DNA of 64,000 nucleotides from Metarhizium brunneum (taxonomy: Eukaryota > Ascomycota > Sordariomycetes > Hypocreales > Clavicipitaceae), in contig NC_089425.1 of the NCBI RefSeq assembly GCF_013426205.1, positions 1,364,001 through 1,428,000 on the forward strand, given 5' to 3'. The translations under genes were made by a program, and so were the position numbers. Below are positions 24,862-38,661 of this stretch, piece by piece. A model generated the notes under the pieces. It did no database searches, was not told the origin of the DNA, and saw nothing but the letters and a program-made list of their open reading frames with translations. Position 1 is the first letter of the stretch; each line of letters starts with the position of its first letter.

Positions 24862-25302
24862 TATTATAATCTAGTTATATATAAAAAGTAAGCTATAAAT
24901 TAGGCCGGCTATATAAGCTATAAAGCGGTATAAACAGGGTAAATAATAAATTAATAGTTAAAGTAATTATTATATCTAGATTATAAAAGGAATTATAATT
25001 TATATAAGTAGGATTATAGTTATAATAGTAATTTAAAAGAAAATATTATAATAAGAAAAGTAATTTATTATAATATATAAAAACTCTTAATTTTACTTTA
25101 TAAATAAATTTTAGCTTTTTAGCTTTTAATAATAATTATTATATTAATTTAAGCTTTACTTATAACTTTTTAACTTTAATTACTTAGTTATAATTTATAA
25201 CCTATTATTAATATAATACTTAATTACTTAGATTAATTGTTCTAGTAGCTTTATTAATATAAACTATAACTAGTTTATCCCTTAGGAACCTTAGCTGTTA
25301 TA
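24862..25302 (+). repeat. 3' LTR of element 1 (441 bp)
   Basis: Starts TATTATAATCTAG, ends TTAGCTGTTATA and is followed by the TTAAT duplication. Confidence 0.9.
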
Positions 25303-26337
25303 TTAATATAAATTTTTTTTATTTAAGTTAATTTATATAAATAATTATAATTTTTATTTTATTAATTAATTTAAATATTTTTTTAATTATTTTTTTAAAT
25401 TTTTTATAATTAATAAATATTTCTTTTATTTTATTTTTTTAATTATTTTTTATATTAATAAAATAATTTTATATAATTAATTTAAATTATATAAATATAA
25501 TACTTATTATATATTTTTTAATATATAATACTTTTACTTATATATTAATTAATTTATTTAAGTAAAATTAATAATATACTTTAAGCTAAATTAAGAATTT
25601 TTAAAGTATTTTTAAGTTATTATTATAAAATTTTAATACTTTAAGCTTAATAATTTTTTTTAAGTTTTTTTATTTTAATATAAGTATTTAATATTTAAGG
25701 CTAAATTACTTAACTTATTAATATAATTATATAAATTTAATTATAAGGTTTTAAGGTTTAAAATTTTAAGGTTTTTAAAATATTAATAATATAATTACTT
25801 TAAATAAAATAAGTATTATAAATATTATTTTAATAATTATTAAATATTACTTAAAATAATATAATAATTATTTAAATAAAAGCTTTTAATATATAATAGC
25901 TAGAATTTCTAAGAAATAAACTAATTATAATTTATATTAATAAAATAATTAAAATAATTAATTTAAATAATTAGTTATTATATTAATAATAAATTATAAA
26001 TTATAATTAAGTAATTAAAGTTAAAAAATTATAAGTAAAGCTTATTTAATATAATAATTTATATTAAAAGCTAAAAAGCTAAAATTTATTTATAAAATAA
26101 CTTTAAAAGTTTTTATATATTATAATATTTATTTATTATTTATTAAAGTTTTAATAAATTATAATTATATATATATTATTAGTTTATTTAAAGTTTATTA
26201 AATAATTAATAAATTCTCCCTTATTAATAACTTATTTTAACTATTAATTTATTACCTATTATACCTATACTATCTTATAGCTTATATAGCCAGCCTAACT
26301 TGTGACCTACACTGTAGCTTATAACTAGGTTGTAATA
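25303..26337 (-). mobile_element. Element 0, 5' part of the inverted chromovirus copy with its 5' LTR
   Basis: The LTR occupies about 25892-26337 on the minus strand; its start is CTAGGTTGTAATA when read on the plus strand and its end abuts the same TATTAAAAGC sequence that follows the other 5' LTRs. It is about 446 nt, slightly longer than the others because of a divergent segment near the start (TGTGACCTACACTGTAGC). The internal part (25303-25891) corresponds to the beginning of gag and is continuous with 8640-9608. It is the oldest copy here, because element 1 lies inside it. Confidence 0.78.
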
Positions 26338-26839
26338 AAAATAATATAAATCTCGCTATAATATAATATTAATTAATATAGTAAAAAGTTATAATTTTCT
26401 TATAAATATATACTTTTAATAAGCCTTAAAAAAATACTATATTTTAATAGCTATTAAGCTAGTTATTTATTTTATAATTAGTTTATAAAGTTATTAATCT
26501 AATAATATAATTATATATAAAATTTATTTAATAATTAAATAAATTAAAAGTATTATAATATATTAAATTATAAAAGAAATTTATTTAATTTAATAGCGCT
26601 ATTAAAGCTATTAATAGTATATATATTTTAGCTTTTATATTACTTATATATTAAGTAAAATTCTAGTTAAAAAAGGGCTAAATAATATAAAATATACTAA
26701 TAATTATAAACTTTAATAAATTATTTATTTATATAATAATAAGTATAAAAAGTTTTATATATAATATAACCTTATTATAATTATTTTTATTAAAGTTTTT
26801 TAAAATCTCTTTTTTATAATATTATCTTAATAATATTAG
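26338..26839. other. Unidentified AT-rich repeat, left part
   Basis: This is flanked by the element 0 LTR and the element 3 target site (ATTAG, 26835-26839). It does not resemble the chromovirus. Together with 34703-36630 it is the sequence that element 3 interrupted. Confidence 0.5.
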
Positions 26840-27280
26840 TGTTATAACCTAGTTATATATAAGAAGCAAGCTATAAGTTAGGCCGGCTATATAAGCTATA
26901 AGGCGGTATAAGTAAGGCGGATAATAAATTAATAGTTAAAGTAACTATTATATTTAGATTATAAAAGGAACTATAATTTATATAAATAAAATTATAATTA
27001 TAATAATAATTTAAAGGGAAATATTATAATAAAAAAAGTAATTTATTATAATATATAAGAACTTTTAATTTTACTTTATAAATAAAATTTAGTTTTTTAG
27101 CTTTTAATAATAATTATTATATTAATCTAAGCTTTACTTATAACTTTTTAACTTTAATTACTTAGTTATAATTTATAATTTATTATTAATATAATACTTA
27201 ATTACTTAAATTAATTACTTTAATAGCTTTATTAATATAAATTATAATTAGTTTATTTTTTAAGAACCTTAGTTATTATA
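26840..27280 (+). repeat. 5' LTR of element 3 (441 bp)
   Basis: Starts TGTTATAACCTAG with TG intact and ends AGTTATTATA. Confidence 0.92.
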
Positions 27281-30200
27281 TATTAAAAGCTTTTATTTAA
27301 ATTATTATTATATTACTTTAAGTAATACCTAATAATTATTAATATAATATTATATAAAACTATTATTATATTTAAATTAAATAAAACCTAAAATAAACTA
27401 ATAATTATTTTTACTTATAAAATACTTATTAAAATTATATACCTTTAAGAATAAGTCTAATAAATAAAAAAAAAATAATAAAAATAAGTTATAATTATTA
27501 TTATAATTAAAAGGAATTTAAGAGAAACTTTTAGACTTAAAGTACTAGAATTATATAATAGATTTTTAGGTATACTTTAAGGATTTTTTACTTAACTTAA
27601 AGCTTATTATTAATAATTTTTAATTAAAATAAAAATTTTTTTTATTAAGGTATTATATATAAGAGAATATATAATAAAAGTAATACTTATATAATTTAAA
27701 CTTATTATAAAAGATTATTTTAATAAAAAAAAATAATTATAAAAAAGAAATTAATATTATTTTTAAAAGTTATAATAAGTTTAAAAAAGCTATTAAAAAA
27801 GCTTTTAAAATAATTAATAAAACTAAAGTTATTAAGTATTATATTAATAAGCTTAAGTAAAAGGGATTAATATTTAATTATATTATTTACTTTTAATAAT
27901 TTATATTTTAACTTAATTAAAAGAATAAACCTTTTATATTAGCTTTTTATAAGAAACTTAAAAAAAAAATTAAGAATAAACTTTATAAAAAAAATAAATT
28001 AAATAATTAATTAGATTATATTATTATAATAGTATAAATTAATAATAAATAATATTAATAATATATATAAAAAAAATAAGATAAAAGAACCTAGAATCTT
28101 ATTAAAAAAAAGTTATTAAGCTAATTAATATAAAAAATATAATAAATTTATTACTTATAATTATACTCTTAATTTTAAATAAATAAAGCTTAATATTATT
28201 AAAAAAAATAATAAAAAGGAAAAGAAATATTATAATTATAAAAAACTAAGATATTTTATTAATAAATATAAGAAACCTAAGAAAAAATAAAAGTTAGTAC
28301 TAAAAAGAAATAAGAAATAACTTAATTTTATTAACTAATAAAAAATTAAAGTTATTAAATTAAAAGTAAAATATAAAAACCTTAATTAGACTTTTTATTA
28401 TAATAATAATTATTATATTTATATAAGTAATAAATAAAAAAAAATAATTTTTAAAAAAACTAAGAAAACTAAAAAAAAAAATTATAAACTTTATAAAAAA
28501 TAAGCTATAAATAATTAAATAATTAATATAAAAAAACCTAAATAAATAATTATTAAAGAAAAAAACTTTTATAATAATAAGATAAAAAAAACTTTATAAA
28601 CTAAAATTATTAAAATATTTAAATAAAAACTTATATTAAAAAATTTTTAATTAAATATAATAATAAATAAAAGTAAGAAAAGTTTAAAGAGAATAATAAT
28701 ATAAAAAAAAGTAAAATATATAAATTTTTATTACCTTTAATAAACTAAAAAATAAAGTAAAAAAAATAAATATTAATAATAATAATATAATTTTAAATAC
28801 TTTAAAAATATTTAAAAATAAATAAAATAAGAAAAAAATACTTATAAAATTAATAGTTATATAAGAATAAGCTATATAATAATATTTTCTTATATTAATA
28901 AGAAAATATTTTATAATTCTTATTTTAATAATAAATATTATTATAATAATAATAAAAAACTAAATATTATAATTTTTAAAAAAAGAAAAGAAAAATAATT
29001 TTAAACTTTTATTAAAATATATAAAATATATATATTTAATATAAATATTATATATATTTATAATATATTAGGTATATTTTTAAATTAAGGTATAATTAAA
29101 TATATTTTTAATTAAAATAAAAGGATATTTAATTAAGATATTATATTTTAAATAAAAACTTTTAAAATAAAAAGTAAAAATAATTAATAATAATTAAATA
29201 ATAATTTTAAAACCTAATTTAAATATATTAATTAAATACTAAGCTTATATAAATTTTATAAATATATATAAATTAGATATATATTAATTATATATATATA
29301 TAAAAAATAAGTAATAATATTAATATATATATAAGAGAAAAATTCTAATATATAAAAAAAAAATATTACTTAAATTACTTTAATATAAAATAAAAAACTA
29401 TATAATATACTTATTATTAAATTATTTAAAATATATAATAAATAAGGCTAAAAAATAATATAAGTAATAATATAAAATACTAATAATATATAAATAAATA
29501 TAATAAGTATTAGATATACTTAAATAAAAAAACTTTAAAAAAACTATAAAATTAATATATTATAATAAATAATAATTAAATAAGTAATATAATAAATAAA
29601 AGTTTAACTTTAAATATAATAAGAAATATATAATAAATTATAATAACTTAAAATATAAAAAGTATAAAAAAATAAAAAATTAAATTTATAATTACTTATA
29701 TTAAATATTTAATAATAAGTTTTACTTTAAGTACTTATAAAATAAAACTAAATTTATAAAATAATATTAAAAAATAAAATAATAAATTATAAAAAAATTT
29801 ATTTTAAAAAACTTAAAAAATAAAGTATATTATTTATAAAAAAGCTATAAACTAATATAAAAAAAAATATTAATAACCCTTAATATAATTTAAAATAAAT
29901 AAAGTAATAAAATAATATTAAATATTAAAATTATAAAATATTATATTTATATACTTATAAATAATAATATAATAAGTAATTATATTTTACTTAAAATTAT
30001 TAATTATTATTAATTATTATAAAAATATAAAAAGGTATTATATAAGTTAATTAATATTAAAGAAAAACTTTTTACTTATAATAATAGAATTATTAACTAA
30101 AAAATTAATTATCTTAAAGTATAAATTTAAGATTATTTAAAAGTAATTTAACTTAATATTATAAATATATTAGAATATAACCTAATATTAAGGTACTTAT

Positions 30201-33200
30201 AATTATAAGAGAGTAACTTATTTATTAATTAAAAAATAAGCTAATTAAAGTAAAATAAGACTTTAAGCTAATAAAATTAATAAAATTTAAAAGAAAAAAT
30301 AAAATTTTATTATAATTTAGCTTATAAATAAAGTTTTAAAAAAAAAGAACTTTTAAGTAAATTATTTAAGAATTAATAATAATAAATAAATAATATAAAA
30401 ATAATAAGTATAAAAAAAATAATTAGATTTATTATAATAATCTTAATAATATTATAAATTAAAATATAAATAATAATAAGTAATAAAAAAATAAAAGCTA
30501 AAATCTAAAAGGTTATTATTACTTTAAGAAAAAACCTTATAAATATAAATAAGAAACTTAAAAAAAAAAAAAAATAAAAATAATAAAAATAATAAAAACC
30601 TAATAATAAAAAAAAAAAAACTTAAAAATATCCCTAAAAAATATTAAAAATATAAAAAATTATTTATAAAAAAATTAAAAATTAAATTATTTAAATATAA
30701 TTAATAAGATTATAAAATTAAATTAATAAATAAAAAGTTAATAATATTTTATAAGATTTATAACTTAAATATAAAAAAACTTAAAATATTATAAAAGTAT
30801 ATTAATAAAATATTAATAAAAAGTTATATTAAAGTATTTATATTAAAAGCTAAATACTTAATTATATTTATTTTAAAAAAAAATAAGAAATTATAATTAA
30901 TAATAGATTATTAATAATTAAATATAATTATTATAAAAAATTAAATATTATTATTACTTATTTTTAAATTATAAGATTAATTATATAAAATAAATTAGTT
31001 TATTACTTTAAACCTAAAGAAAATATATAATTTAATTTAAATAAAAAAAAGCTATAAATAAAAGATAACTTTTAGAATAAAGTTCAGATTATTTAAATAC
31101 TTAATAATATTATTTAAGCTTATTAATATATTAATAATATTTTAATAAATAATTAATAATATATTATAAAAATATTTAAATAATTTTATAATAGTATATT
31201 TAAATAATATATTAATTTTCTTAAAAACCTTAAAAAATTATAAGAAATATATATATAAAGTATTATAAATATTATAAAATATAAAGTTATTAATAAAACT
31301 AGTAAAAAGTAAATTTTATATATAAAAAGTAAACTTTTTAAGATATATAATATAATTAAATAAAATATAAATAAAAAAATCTAAAATAAAAGTAATAAAA
31401 AATTAATTAATATTAAAAAATATTAAAAATATATAAAGCTTTAAAGGCTTTATAAACTATTATAAAAGATTTATTAAAAGTTATAATAAAGTTATAATAT
31501 TTTTAAATAAACTTATTAAAAAAAATAAGTAATAAAACTAAAATAATAAAATATAATATACTTTTAATAAAATTAAAAAACTTATTATATTTAAACTTAT
31601 TTTAAAAACTTTTAATTTAAAAAAAAAATAAAACTAAAAACTAATTTATTAGATTTTATTTTAAAAGTATAAGTAAAATAATAAAATAATAATAAAAAAT
31701 TATATTTTATTATATTTTACTTAAAGAAATTTTATAAAATAAAACTTAATTATTTTATTTATAATAAGAAATTCTTAATAATTATTAATATTTTTAAGAA
31801 ATTTAAATATTATTTTATAAAAAGTAAATATAAAGTTAAAGTATATATTAATTATAAGAATATTTCTTATTTTATAATAATATAATAATTAAATAAATAA
31901 TAAATTTAATAGGCTAAATATTTTTTAGAATTTAATTATAAAATTATTTATTAAAAAGAATCTAAGAATAAATAAGTAAATACTTTAAGTTAAAAAAGTA
32001 ATTATAATATAAAAGTATTTATAATAATAAAATAACTTTTTAAAATTAATAAAAATAATAACTTTTAATAAAAATAATTAAATATTATATTAAAAATATA
32101 AAATAAAAACCTAATATATAAGAAAATCTAATAATAAATAAAAAAAAAGGTTAGGTTTATAAATATATTAAAAAAATATTTTATAGAACCTAGAATTATC
32201 TTAAAGTATTATAAAAAAACCTAAATACCTTTAAAATTATAAAAGGAATATATTAAAAAAATATATAAATACTTAGTTTATAAATATGAAGAAATTTATA
32301 AAATATTAAATAAAATATAATAATAATATAATGTTTTAGGAATTAAGAAAATAATTAAAAAGGTTATTAATAAATATATATAATATAAAAAAAGTAAAGC
32401 TTTATAATATAAGCTATATAAAGAATTATAATTATTATTAATATTAATATAATCATAAGAATTAATAGCTTTTAATTATATTATAAAGCTATTAATATTA
32501 AAAAAATTAATAATTAATATAAAATATAATAATATATTTATAATTATAAATAAACTTATAAAATATAAATACTTTTTATTATATAAAAAAGTAAGTAATA
32601 TAAAAAAACTTATATATATATTCTTATAAATAATAATAAGTAATTATAAATTATTAAAAAAAATTATATTAAATAAAAAAAATATATTTATTTTTAAGTT
32701 TTAATAAGTATTTATAATATAACTTAAAATAAATTATAAGTTAAGTATTATATATTATTTATAAATAAATAAATAAATAAAAAAATTAAATTAAATACTT
32801 AAATAATATTTATAATATTATATTAATTATTAATAAAATAATTAGGTTAAATAATTACTTATAGTATAATTAGCTTATAATAGCTTAATATTAGAATTAA
32901 TAAAGTAAATATTAGCTTATATTAATTATAAATTTAATTTTAAAGTATTTTAAATATAATATAAAAAATTATAAGTAAAATAAGTAATATTATAAGTAAA
33001 TAAACTAAAGAAATTATATAAAAAAAGATAATATAAATTAGAATTTATATAAAAGAGAATAATATAATATTATAATTAAAAAAAATTAAAAGAATTAATT
33101 TTTAAAAAAGGAAATATAATTTATTTACTTTAATAAAATATTAAAATAATATAATTAAATAATAAATTAAATTATAAAAAATTAAGATTATTTATTATTA

Positions 33201-34261
33201 AAAAATAAATATTAATAAATAATTATAAACTTTTATTATTAAAAATTATAAGAAATTATTTTATAATATATATTTTACTTTTTAAGAAAATATTAAATAA
33301 TATATTAATAAAAAAAATATTAAAATCTTAAATAATAAAAAATATAAAATAAAATAAATTTTAAATATAAAAATAAAAAATAAAATATATTAATATTTTA
33401 TTAAGTAAAAAAATTATAAATATAAAAAAAATATATAAGAACTTATAAAATACTTAAAAAAGTATTAATACTTATTAAAATAGTTTTATTAAAAGGTATA
33501 AAAGGTATAAAAGGATTTAAATCTAAGAACTTTTTACTTAACCTAAAAGTAAACTAGTTACTTTTTTTAAAAATACCTATTATACTTAAATTATTTATTA
33601 TTTAATATTTATAAGTATTTAAAGTAAGTAGAATTTTATTCTTAGTATTTAATTTTATTATATTATAATAAAATAATTCTAAACTCTTATTTTTAATATA
33701 ATTTTAGATTTTTTATATTTAAGCTAATTAATTTATAGTTATAAAAAGCTAAAATTAAAGGTTAATTAGTTATATATAAAGTTTTAATAGCTTATTACTT
33801 ATTTTCTTTTTTTTTAACTTTAGTTTTTTTTATTACTTTAATAAGTATATTATTAAGAAATATTATTAATAAAAGGATATAAATAAAATAAGAGCTATAA
33901 TAATACTTATAAAAAAAAGCTATTAAAATACTATTATATAAGTAATTATATTATATATACTTATTATATTATAATTTCTTATTTATTATATAATAGGATT
34001 TATTATTTTTAAAATAATAAATATAAGATATATTTATAAGGTAATTAAATAAATTTATAATATTAATAAAATTAGTATATTTATAATTATTATTTTTTTT
34101 ATATTTAATTTTAGCTTAAAAATATAACTAGATATAATATTAATAGAATATTTTAAAGAATAAAAAAAGAAGGGAACTTATTAATAAAAGAAAGGGTTAT
34201 AAAGCTATTTATAAAATAAAACTTAGGTTTTAAGGGTAAAATTATAAGAAAAGAAATATTA
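27281..34261 (+). pseudogene. gag-pol relic of element 3
   Basis: The same domain series as in element 2 is visible: gag zinc knuckle (about 28215-28275), RT (about 30845-31230), RNase H (about 31770-32000), integrase (about 32210-32930) and chromodomain (about 33320-33480). Stops are frequent in all frames. The uninterrupted sequence GGTTTATAAATATATTAAAA near 32155 is the reference for the nested insertion in element 1. Confidence 0.87.
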
Positions 34262-34702
34262 TATTATAACCTAGTTATATATAAGAAGTAAGCTATAAAT
34301 TAAGCTAGCTATATAAGCTATAAAGCGGTATAAGTAAGGCAAATAATAGATTAATAGTTAAAGTAACTATTATATTTAGATTATAAAAGAAACTATAATT
34401 TATATAAGTAGAATTATAATTATAATAATAATTTAAAGGGAAATATTATAATAAGAAAAGTAATTTATTATAATATATAAAGACTTTTAATTTTACTTTA
34501 TAAATAAACTTTAGCTTTTTAGCTTTTAATAATAATTATTATATTAATTTAAGCTTTACTTATAACTTTTTAACTTTAATTACTTAGTTATAGTTTATAA
34601 CCTATTACTAATATAATACCTAATTGCTTAGATTAATTGCCTTAGTAGCTTTATTAATATAAATTATAACTAGTTTATCCCTTAGGAACCTTAGCCGTTA
34701 TA
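34262..34702 (+). repeat. 3' LTR of element 3 (441 bp)
   Basis: Starts TATTATAACCTAG, ends TTAGCCGTTATA, followed by the ATTAG duplication. Confidence 0.92.
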
Positions 34703-36630
34703 ATTAGCTTTAATATAATAAAATACTTATTAATTTAAAAGCTTTTAATACTTTTTTTAAAAACTTATTATTGTTTAAAAAAATTTATATAATTTAATTA
34801 AAAAAAGCCTTAAAATAAGAAAAAGCTTTATAACTTATATTATTATTAGCTTTAGAATTATATTAAGAAAGCTTTTAGCTATTATAAGTATAAATAAAAA
34901 ATAATTTACTATAAAACACCTAAATATTTTTTTTCCTTTTAAATAAAGCTGGTTTATATTATTATAGCCCTTTTAAACTTTATATAGCTTAAAGGTATTA
35001 GCTCTAATAAATTTAAATAATAAGAAATTATAAAATTATTATTAATTAAATAAAAAATACTATAAAAGGTTATATAATATATAAATAATATTATTAATAA
35101 TAAAAAAAGTTATTTAATTTATAATATTATATTAGAGTACTTTTAAAATTAATATCTTAATATTTTATATAAAAAAAAAATAACTAAAAATTAAATTATA
35201 TTAATAAATAAATTTATTAGTATTTTAGCAGAAAAAAACTGCTTTTTTAGGCAGTAATTAATAGCTTTTTACTACTAAAATACTAAGCTAATTAAAAACC
35301 TTACTAATTTAAACCTTTTTAACTTTTAGCTTTTTCCTTAAAATTTATTATTATTTAAGCTTATTTTAACTTTTTTATTAAAAAAATATTTTATAATATT
35401 AAATTTCTTAGGTTTTTTTAAAGCTATAAAAAAATATTAATTATTAAGAATAGCTTATATTTCTTACCTAATTTATAGGTATTTTTATAAGCTTTTTTTA
35501 GGTAATCTACGCTTTCTAGCTATAAAATACTAGGTATAAAAGTAATTATATACTTTTAAGGCTATTTTATAAGCTTATAAATAGCTTTAAATATTATTAA
35601 TATTAAATTTACTTATAAAAATAATACTTTTCTCTTTTAAAAACTTTTTAGTAGCTTATTTAGCTATATTTTCTTAGATATTAAGTACTATAATATTTAT
35701 TATAAAGAAATTAAAGGATTTTAAGGTATTAAAGCCTTACTAATATTATTATTATTATTAGATTTATTTATTAATATTATATTAATACCTTAAAAAAAGC
35801 TTTTATTAAGAAAAATATTAATATTATTATTATTATTAATTTTTATAGTATTTATATATTTAACCCTAGCTTTTATTATTTTTTAGCTTTTAAGAAAATT
35901 ATTCTAATTATTATTTACTTTTAGTTAATAATTTATAAATAAAAAGCCTTTAATTTTATAAGCTTTAATTATAAATTAACTAATTAAAGCCTTATTTAAA
36001 AAAATCTTAACTTATTTATTATAATTAATTATATTATTTATTAATAATAGCTATAATATAATTACTTAGTTATATTTTAGGTATTTTAACTAAAATAAAT
36101 TAATATTTTACTTACTTATATATAACTTTTTTATTTTAATATTATATATTATATTAAATTATTTAATAATATTATAAAATACCTTTTAAAAGCTTTATAA
36201 ATAATTATATTTATTTTTAAGTATTTTTATAATTTAATTTTTATTAAAAAATTTCTTTTTTATTTCCTTTATTAATAATTTATAAATCTTTTAAAATATT
36301 ATTTTTTTATACTTAAAAAAAGGTTATTTTATTAAATATTAAGTAATAACTTTAAAAAATATAATATTAATAATATATTTTAAGGTATAATAAATTATTA
36401 AAAATAATAAAAAAATAAGTATAATTTTTAATATTATAAAAATAATAAGAAATACTTATTAATAGCTATAATTATATTAATTAAATTATTATATTATAGC
36501 TACTAATAATTTATTTAATCTTATTAATAAAAAAAAATATTATAAAAGTAATAAAAAATATTATTAAATTTAATAAAAATTAACTAAGAAATTAGTAAAA
36601 ATAGTATAAAAGAAAATCCCTATTATAATT
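34703..36630. other. Unidentified AT-rich repeat, right part
   Basis: RIP-like composition but not chromovirus. Slightly richer in GC clusters than the rest of the island, with AGC-rich spots and a small inverted repeat (CTGCTTTTTTAGGCAG, 35241-35256). It probably continues 26338-26839 across element 3 and may be a different transposon class. I could not recover any transposase motif from it on either strand. Confidence 0.5.
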
Positions 36631-38661
36631 TAGTAGTGTAAGTCTCTTTATTAGTTGTCTTATATTTAGCTGCTAGGTTTAGGATCACAGCTATAATAAA
36701 GCAGGTTTATGCGATAACCTGGTTGAGGCATTTTTCTTGTTATATCCTGACTGCAAGTATTATATTGTATTGCCAAGATACGTATATTTATACGAAGAAA
36801 AAGCTTTACTTATATATAATTTAATAATTTTTTAAGAAGTATTTACAGTAGGTTTAAGCGTAAAAGTACGTTTTTAATAGACTCTTAATACCTTATTGTA
36901 TTATATTTTATTACGCAGACTCGGGCCGGTGGGAGATACTATCTTGAAACGGAAGCCAAGACATACTCCAATAGCATGTATGCATAAATACCTACTTGTT
37001 GTTGAATTGAGAAGCCCCCAAAAGCTCATCAATTGATAACCCAAAAAATCAATCCACAGCAATATAGTTTTTAATGCCCGCGAGTCAGGGCCCCCAAGCA
37101 CTGTTATCAAGACCAGACGTTTATTGGCTCTATAGGGGGCAATTCATGCCGACGAGACGTGGCCTGGGTCATCGGATTACTCGTGTAGTAGGGCCGCGGC
37201 ACGTCCAAGTTCAAGTTCAAGTTGCAAGGTTAAACTTGGCTCCAAGATTTGAATTTGAAGTTGTGGTTGTTATTGTCACACGGTTGGCTCCCAACAAAGG
37301 GGCATTGGGCCATCAACACTTACACAACGACAAAAAAATATCACGAGGCCCGAAGTCGGAGTTTGTTTACTAGGAGTTGTATATATAAGATTATAGCTTA
37401 TATTATATTTATCTTTGACATATATATATTTAAGCTACTTTTACATATAAGTTTCATATAATTAAGTGAAGATTATAATATTTCCTTATGCTATTTGCGC
37501 TATCAACTCTATTTATTTGCGCTCTGCCCTTGTGACAGTCAACGCTGTATACAAATTCACTAACCTTGTTTCTCTCTATCCAAAGACCAACTCTAAATCT
37601 AACCCTAAACCGCCATGCCTCTGCCGTTTGACAGTTGAAGTGGAACTTGATCCAGTTAACCGCCTTAGGCCTAGCTCGCCAGAGCTTGGGTTGAATATTA
37701 GTTGCAATTATGGCGGTTCTCTTCCCTGTAAAAGCTGGGAAGTAAAGTGATGTAGGTTTCTCCCGTTTTCTCCCGTTGTTCCCAAAGTGAAGAAGCTCAG
37801 TAAGCAGTGTCAGGAGTTCGTAAACTACTGTCTATTTAATGAGAAGATCAGTATACGGTGTTATAATTGTAATAATGGATAAAACTCATAGTCGGGGAAT
37901 ACGTGGTGAGCGTTTAAAGCATCTAGAGGCGCCCACATCAGGAAAGAACAACGCCGCCGTCTACGAGATACGATTAAATGGTAATTTCCTAGTCACTTGT
38001 GCACACGTGACACAATCGAGAACTGTCTGTCCTTCTGGTCCAACACATTTCTCAAGTACCAGACAACCTACTGACATGATAGAAAGCAGGTTGCCAAGAC
38101 AAGACTTGAATGTACTTGGGCTGCTGGGCAGCTATATGCAGGCAGACCGCCTTGTGCGGCTCTCGGCATACATGCATGATACATGTATGAAGCTAGAATC
38201 CACTGCCCAGCCACCCGATTCCATCGTCAATCTTTCAAGTTACAACAGATGACATCTTCTGTCAATCCATGGAATACATGCTTGCTCTGTTGACAAACAC
38301 CAGAGTCTGGCGTAATAGCACAGCAAGTCAAAGACCCGTTGGAGGCATCAAGTTATTATAAAACGTCAGACCCTCTCCAGTTCCCCGCGGGCTTTTCTTT
38401 CTGGGCACACTTCAACTATTGAGGCGATTTTATGCGTCATGTGTGCAACCATGTCGGTCCACATCATGGTCTCGTTCAGAATTCCCCCAGCCATGGTACC
38501 TCGAGATGAAGCAAAATGTGCCATTTACTAATTCATTCTCCGCGTAGAGCCAATCTATATATCCGAGTAATTCTGTTCCTCATCTCTATTGCCGGTCTAC
38601 CACCTGCAACCTTGTCAACAAATATTCGTCACAGACACATCAACGACCAACATCAACATCT
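36631..38661. other. Transition from the island to normal DNA, no gene recognised
   Basis: Composition becomes mixed at 36631-37060 and normal after that. Open frames at 37074-37373, 37466-37750 and 37839-38252 lack recognisable content, splice support or start context. The direct repeat CAAGTT occurs four times at 37205-37229. Confidence 0.4.

Larger units (their letters stand above)
9609..25302 (+). mobile_element. Element 1: full-length Ty3/gypsy chromovirus, RIP-mutated, interrupted by element 2
   Basis: The ends are two 441-bp LTRs (9609-10049 and 24862-25302), flanked by a perfect 5-bp target duplication TTAAT (9604-9608 and 25303-25307). LTR termini are TA...TA, RIP products of TG...CA. 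Without element 2 and its target duplication the element is 7826 bp. The order gag, protease, RT (about 13600-13960), RNase H (about 14480-14740), integrase (from 22762) and chromodomain (about 23920-24080) is that of chromoviruses. Integrase is split by element 2. Every reading frame carries many stops. It is inserted in element 0 and is therefore younger than that copy. Confidence 0.92.
26840..34702 (+). mobile_element. Element 3: full-length Ty3/gypsy chromovirus, RIP-mutated
   Basis: 7863 bp, the same total length as element 2. LTRs 26840-27280 and 34262-34702 are 441 bp; the 5' LTR keeps the canonical TG start (TGTTATAACC), which RIP destroyed elsewhere. The 5-bp target duplication is ATTAG (26835-26839 and 34703-34707). 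The internal order matches element 1 closely, including the sequence between RNase H and integrase, so elements 1 and 3 form one subfamily. Confidence 0.93.
7685..36630. other. RIP-degenerated AT-rich island
   Basis: The composition changes abruptly at about 7685 and recovers at about 36630. Within it G and C are rare, TpA is abundant, and no long open frame survives on either strand. Known coding segments of a chromovirus can be read if C-to-T and G-to-A changes are undone, mostly at CA/TG dinucleotides, the preference of repeat-induced point mutation. The island consists of four chromovirus copies (listed separately) plus two AT-rich stretches that I could not identify. No host gene is visible inside it. 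Confidence 0.93.

Noticed and set aside
35229..35256. CTGCTTTTTTAGGCAG inverted repeat as a bacterial-type terminator
   Set aside because: Fungal nuclear context without an adjacent gene; a short chance hairpin in a decayed repeat is more likely.
7685..36630. Island as inserted mitochondrial DNA or a mitochondrial contig join
   Set aside because: Composition is similar, but no mitochondrial genes or tRNAs are recognisable, while chromovirus domains, LTRs and target duplications are.
7685..36630. Island as a centromere
   Set aside because: RIP-mutated repeats do build centromeres in some fungi, but 29 kb of four nested elements bounded by genes is explained by transposition alone; CENP-A data would be needed.
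37590..37620. Telomere-like CCCTAA near an AT-rich region
   Set aside because: Only one or two CTAACCC/CCTAAA words, not a tandem array; core genes continue to the right.
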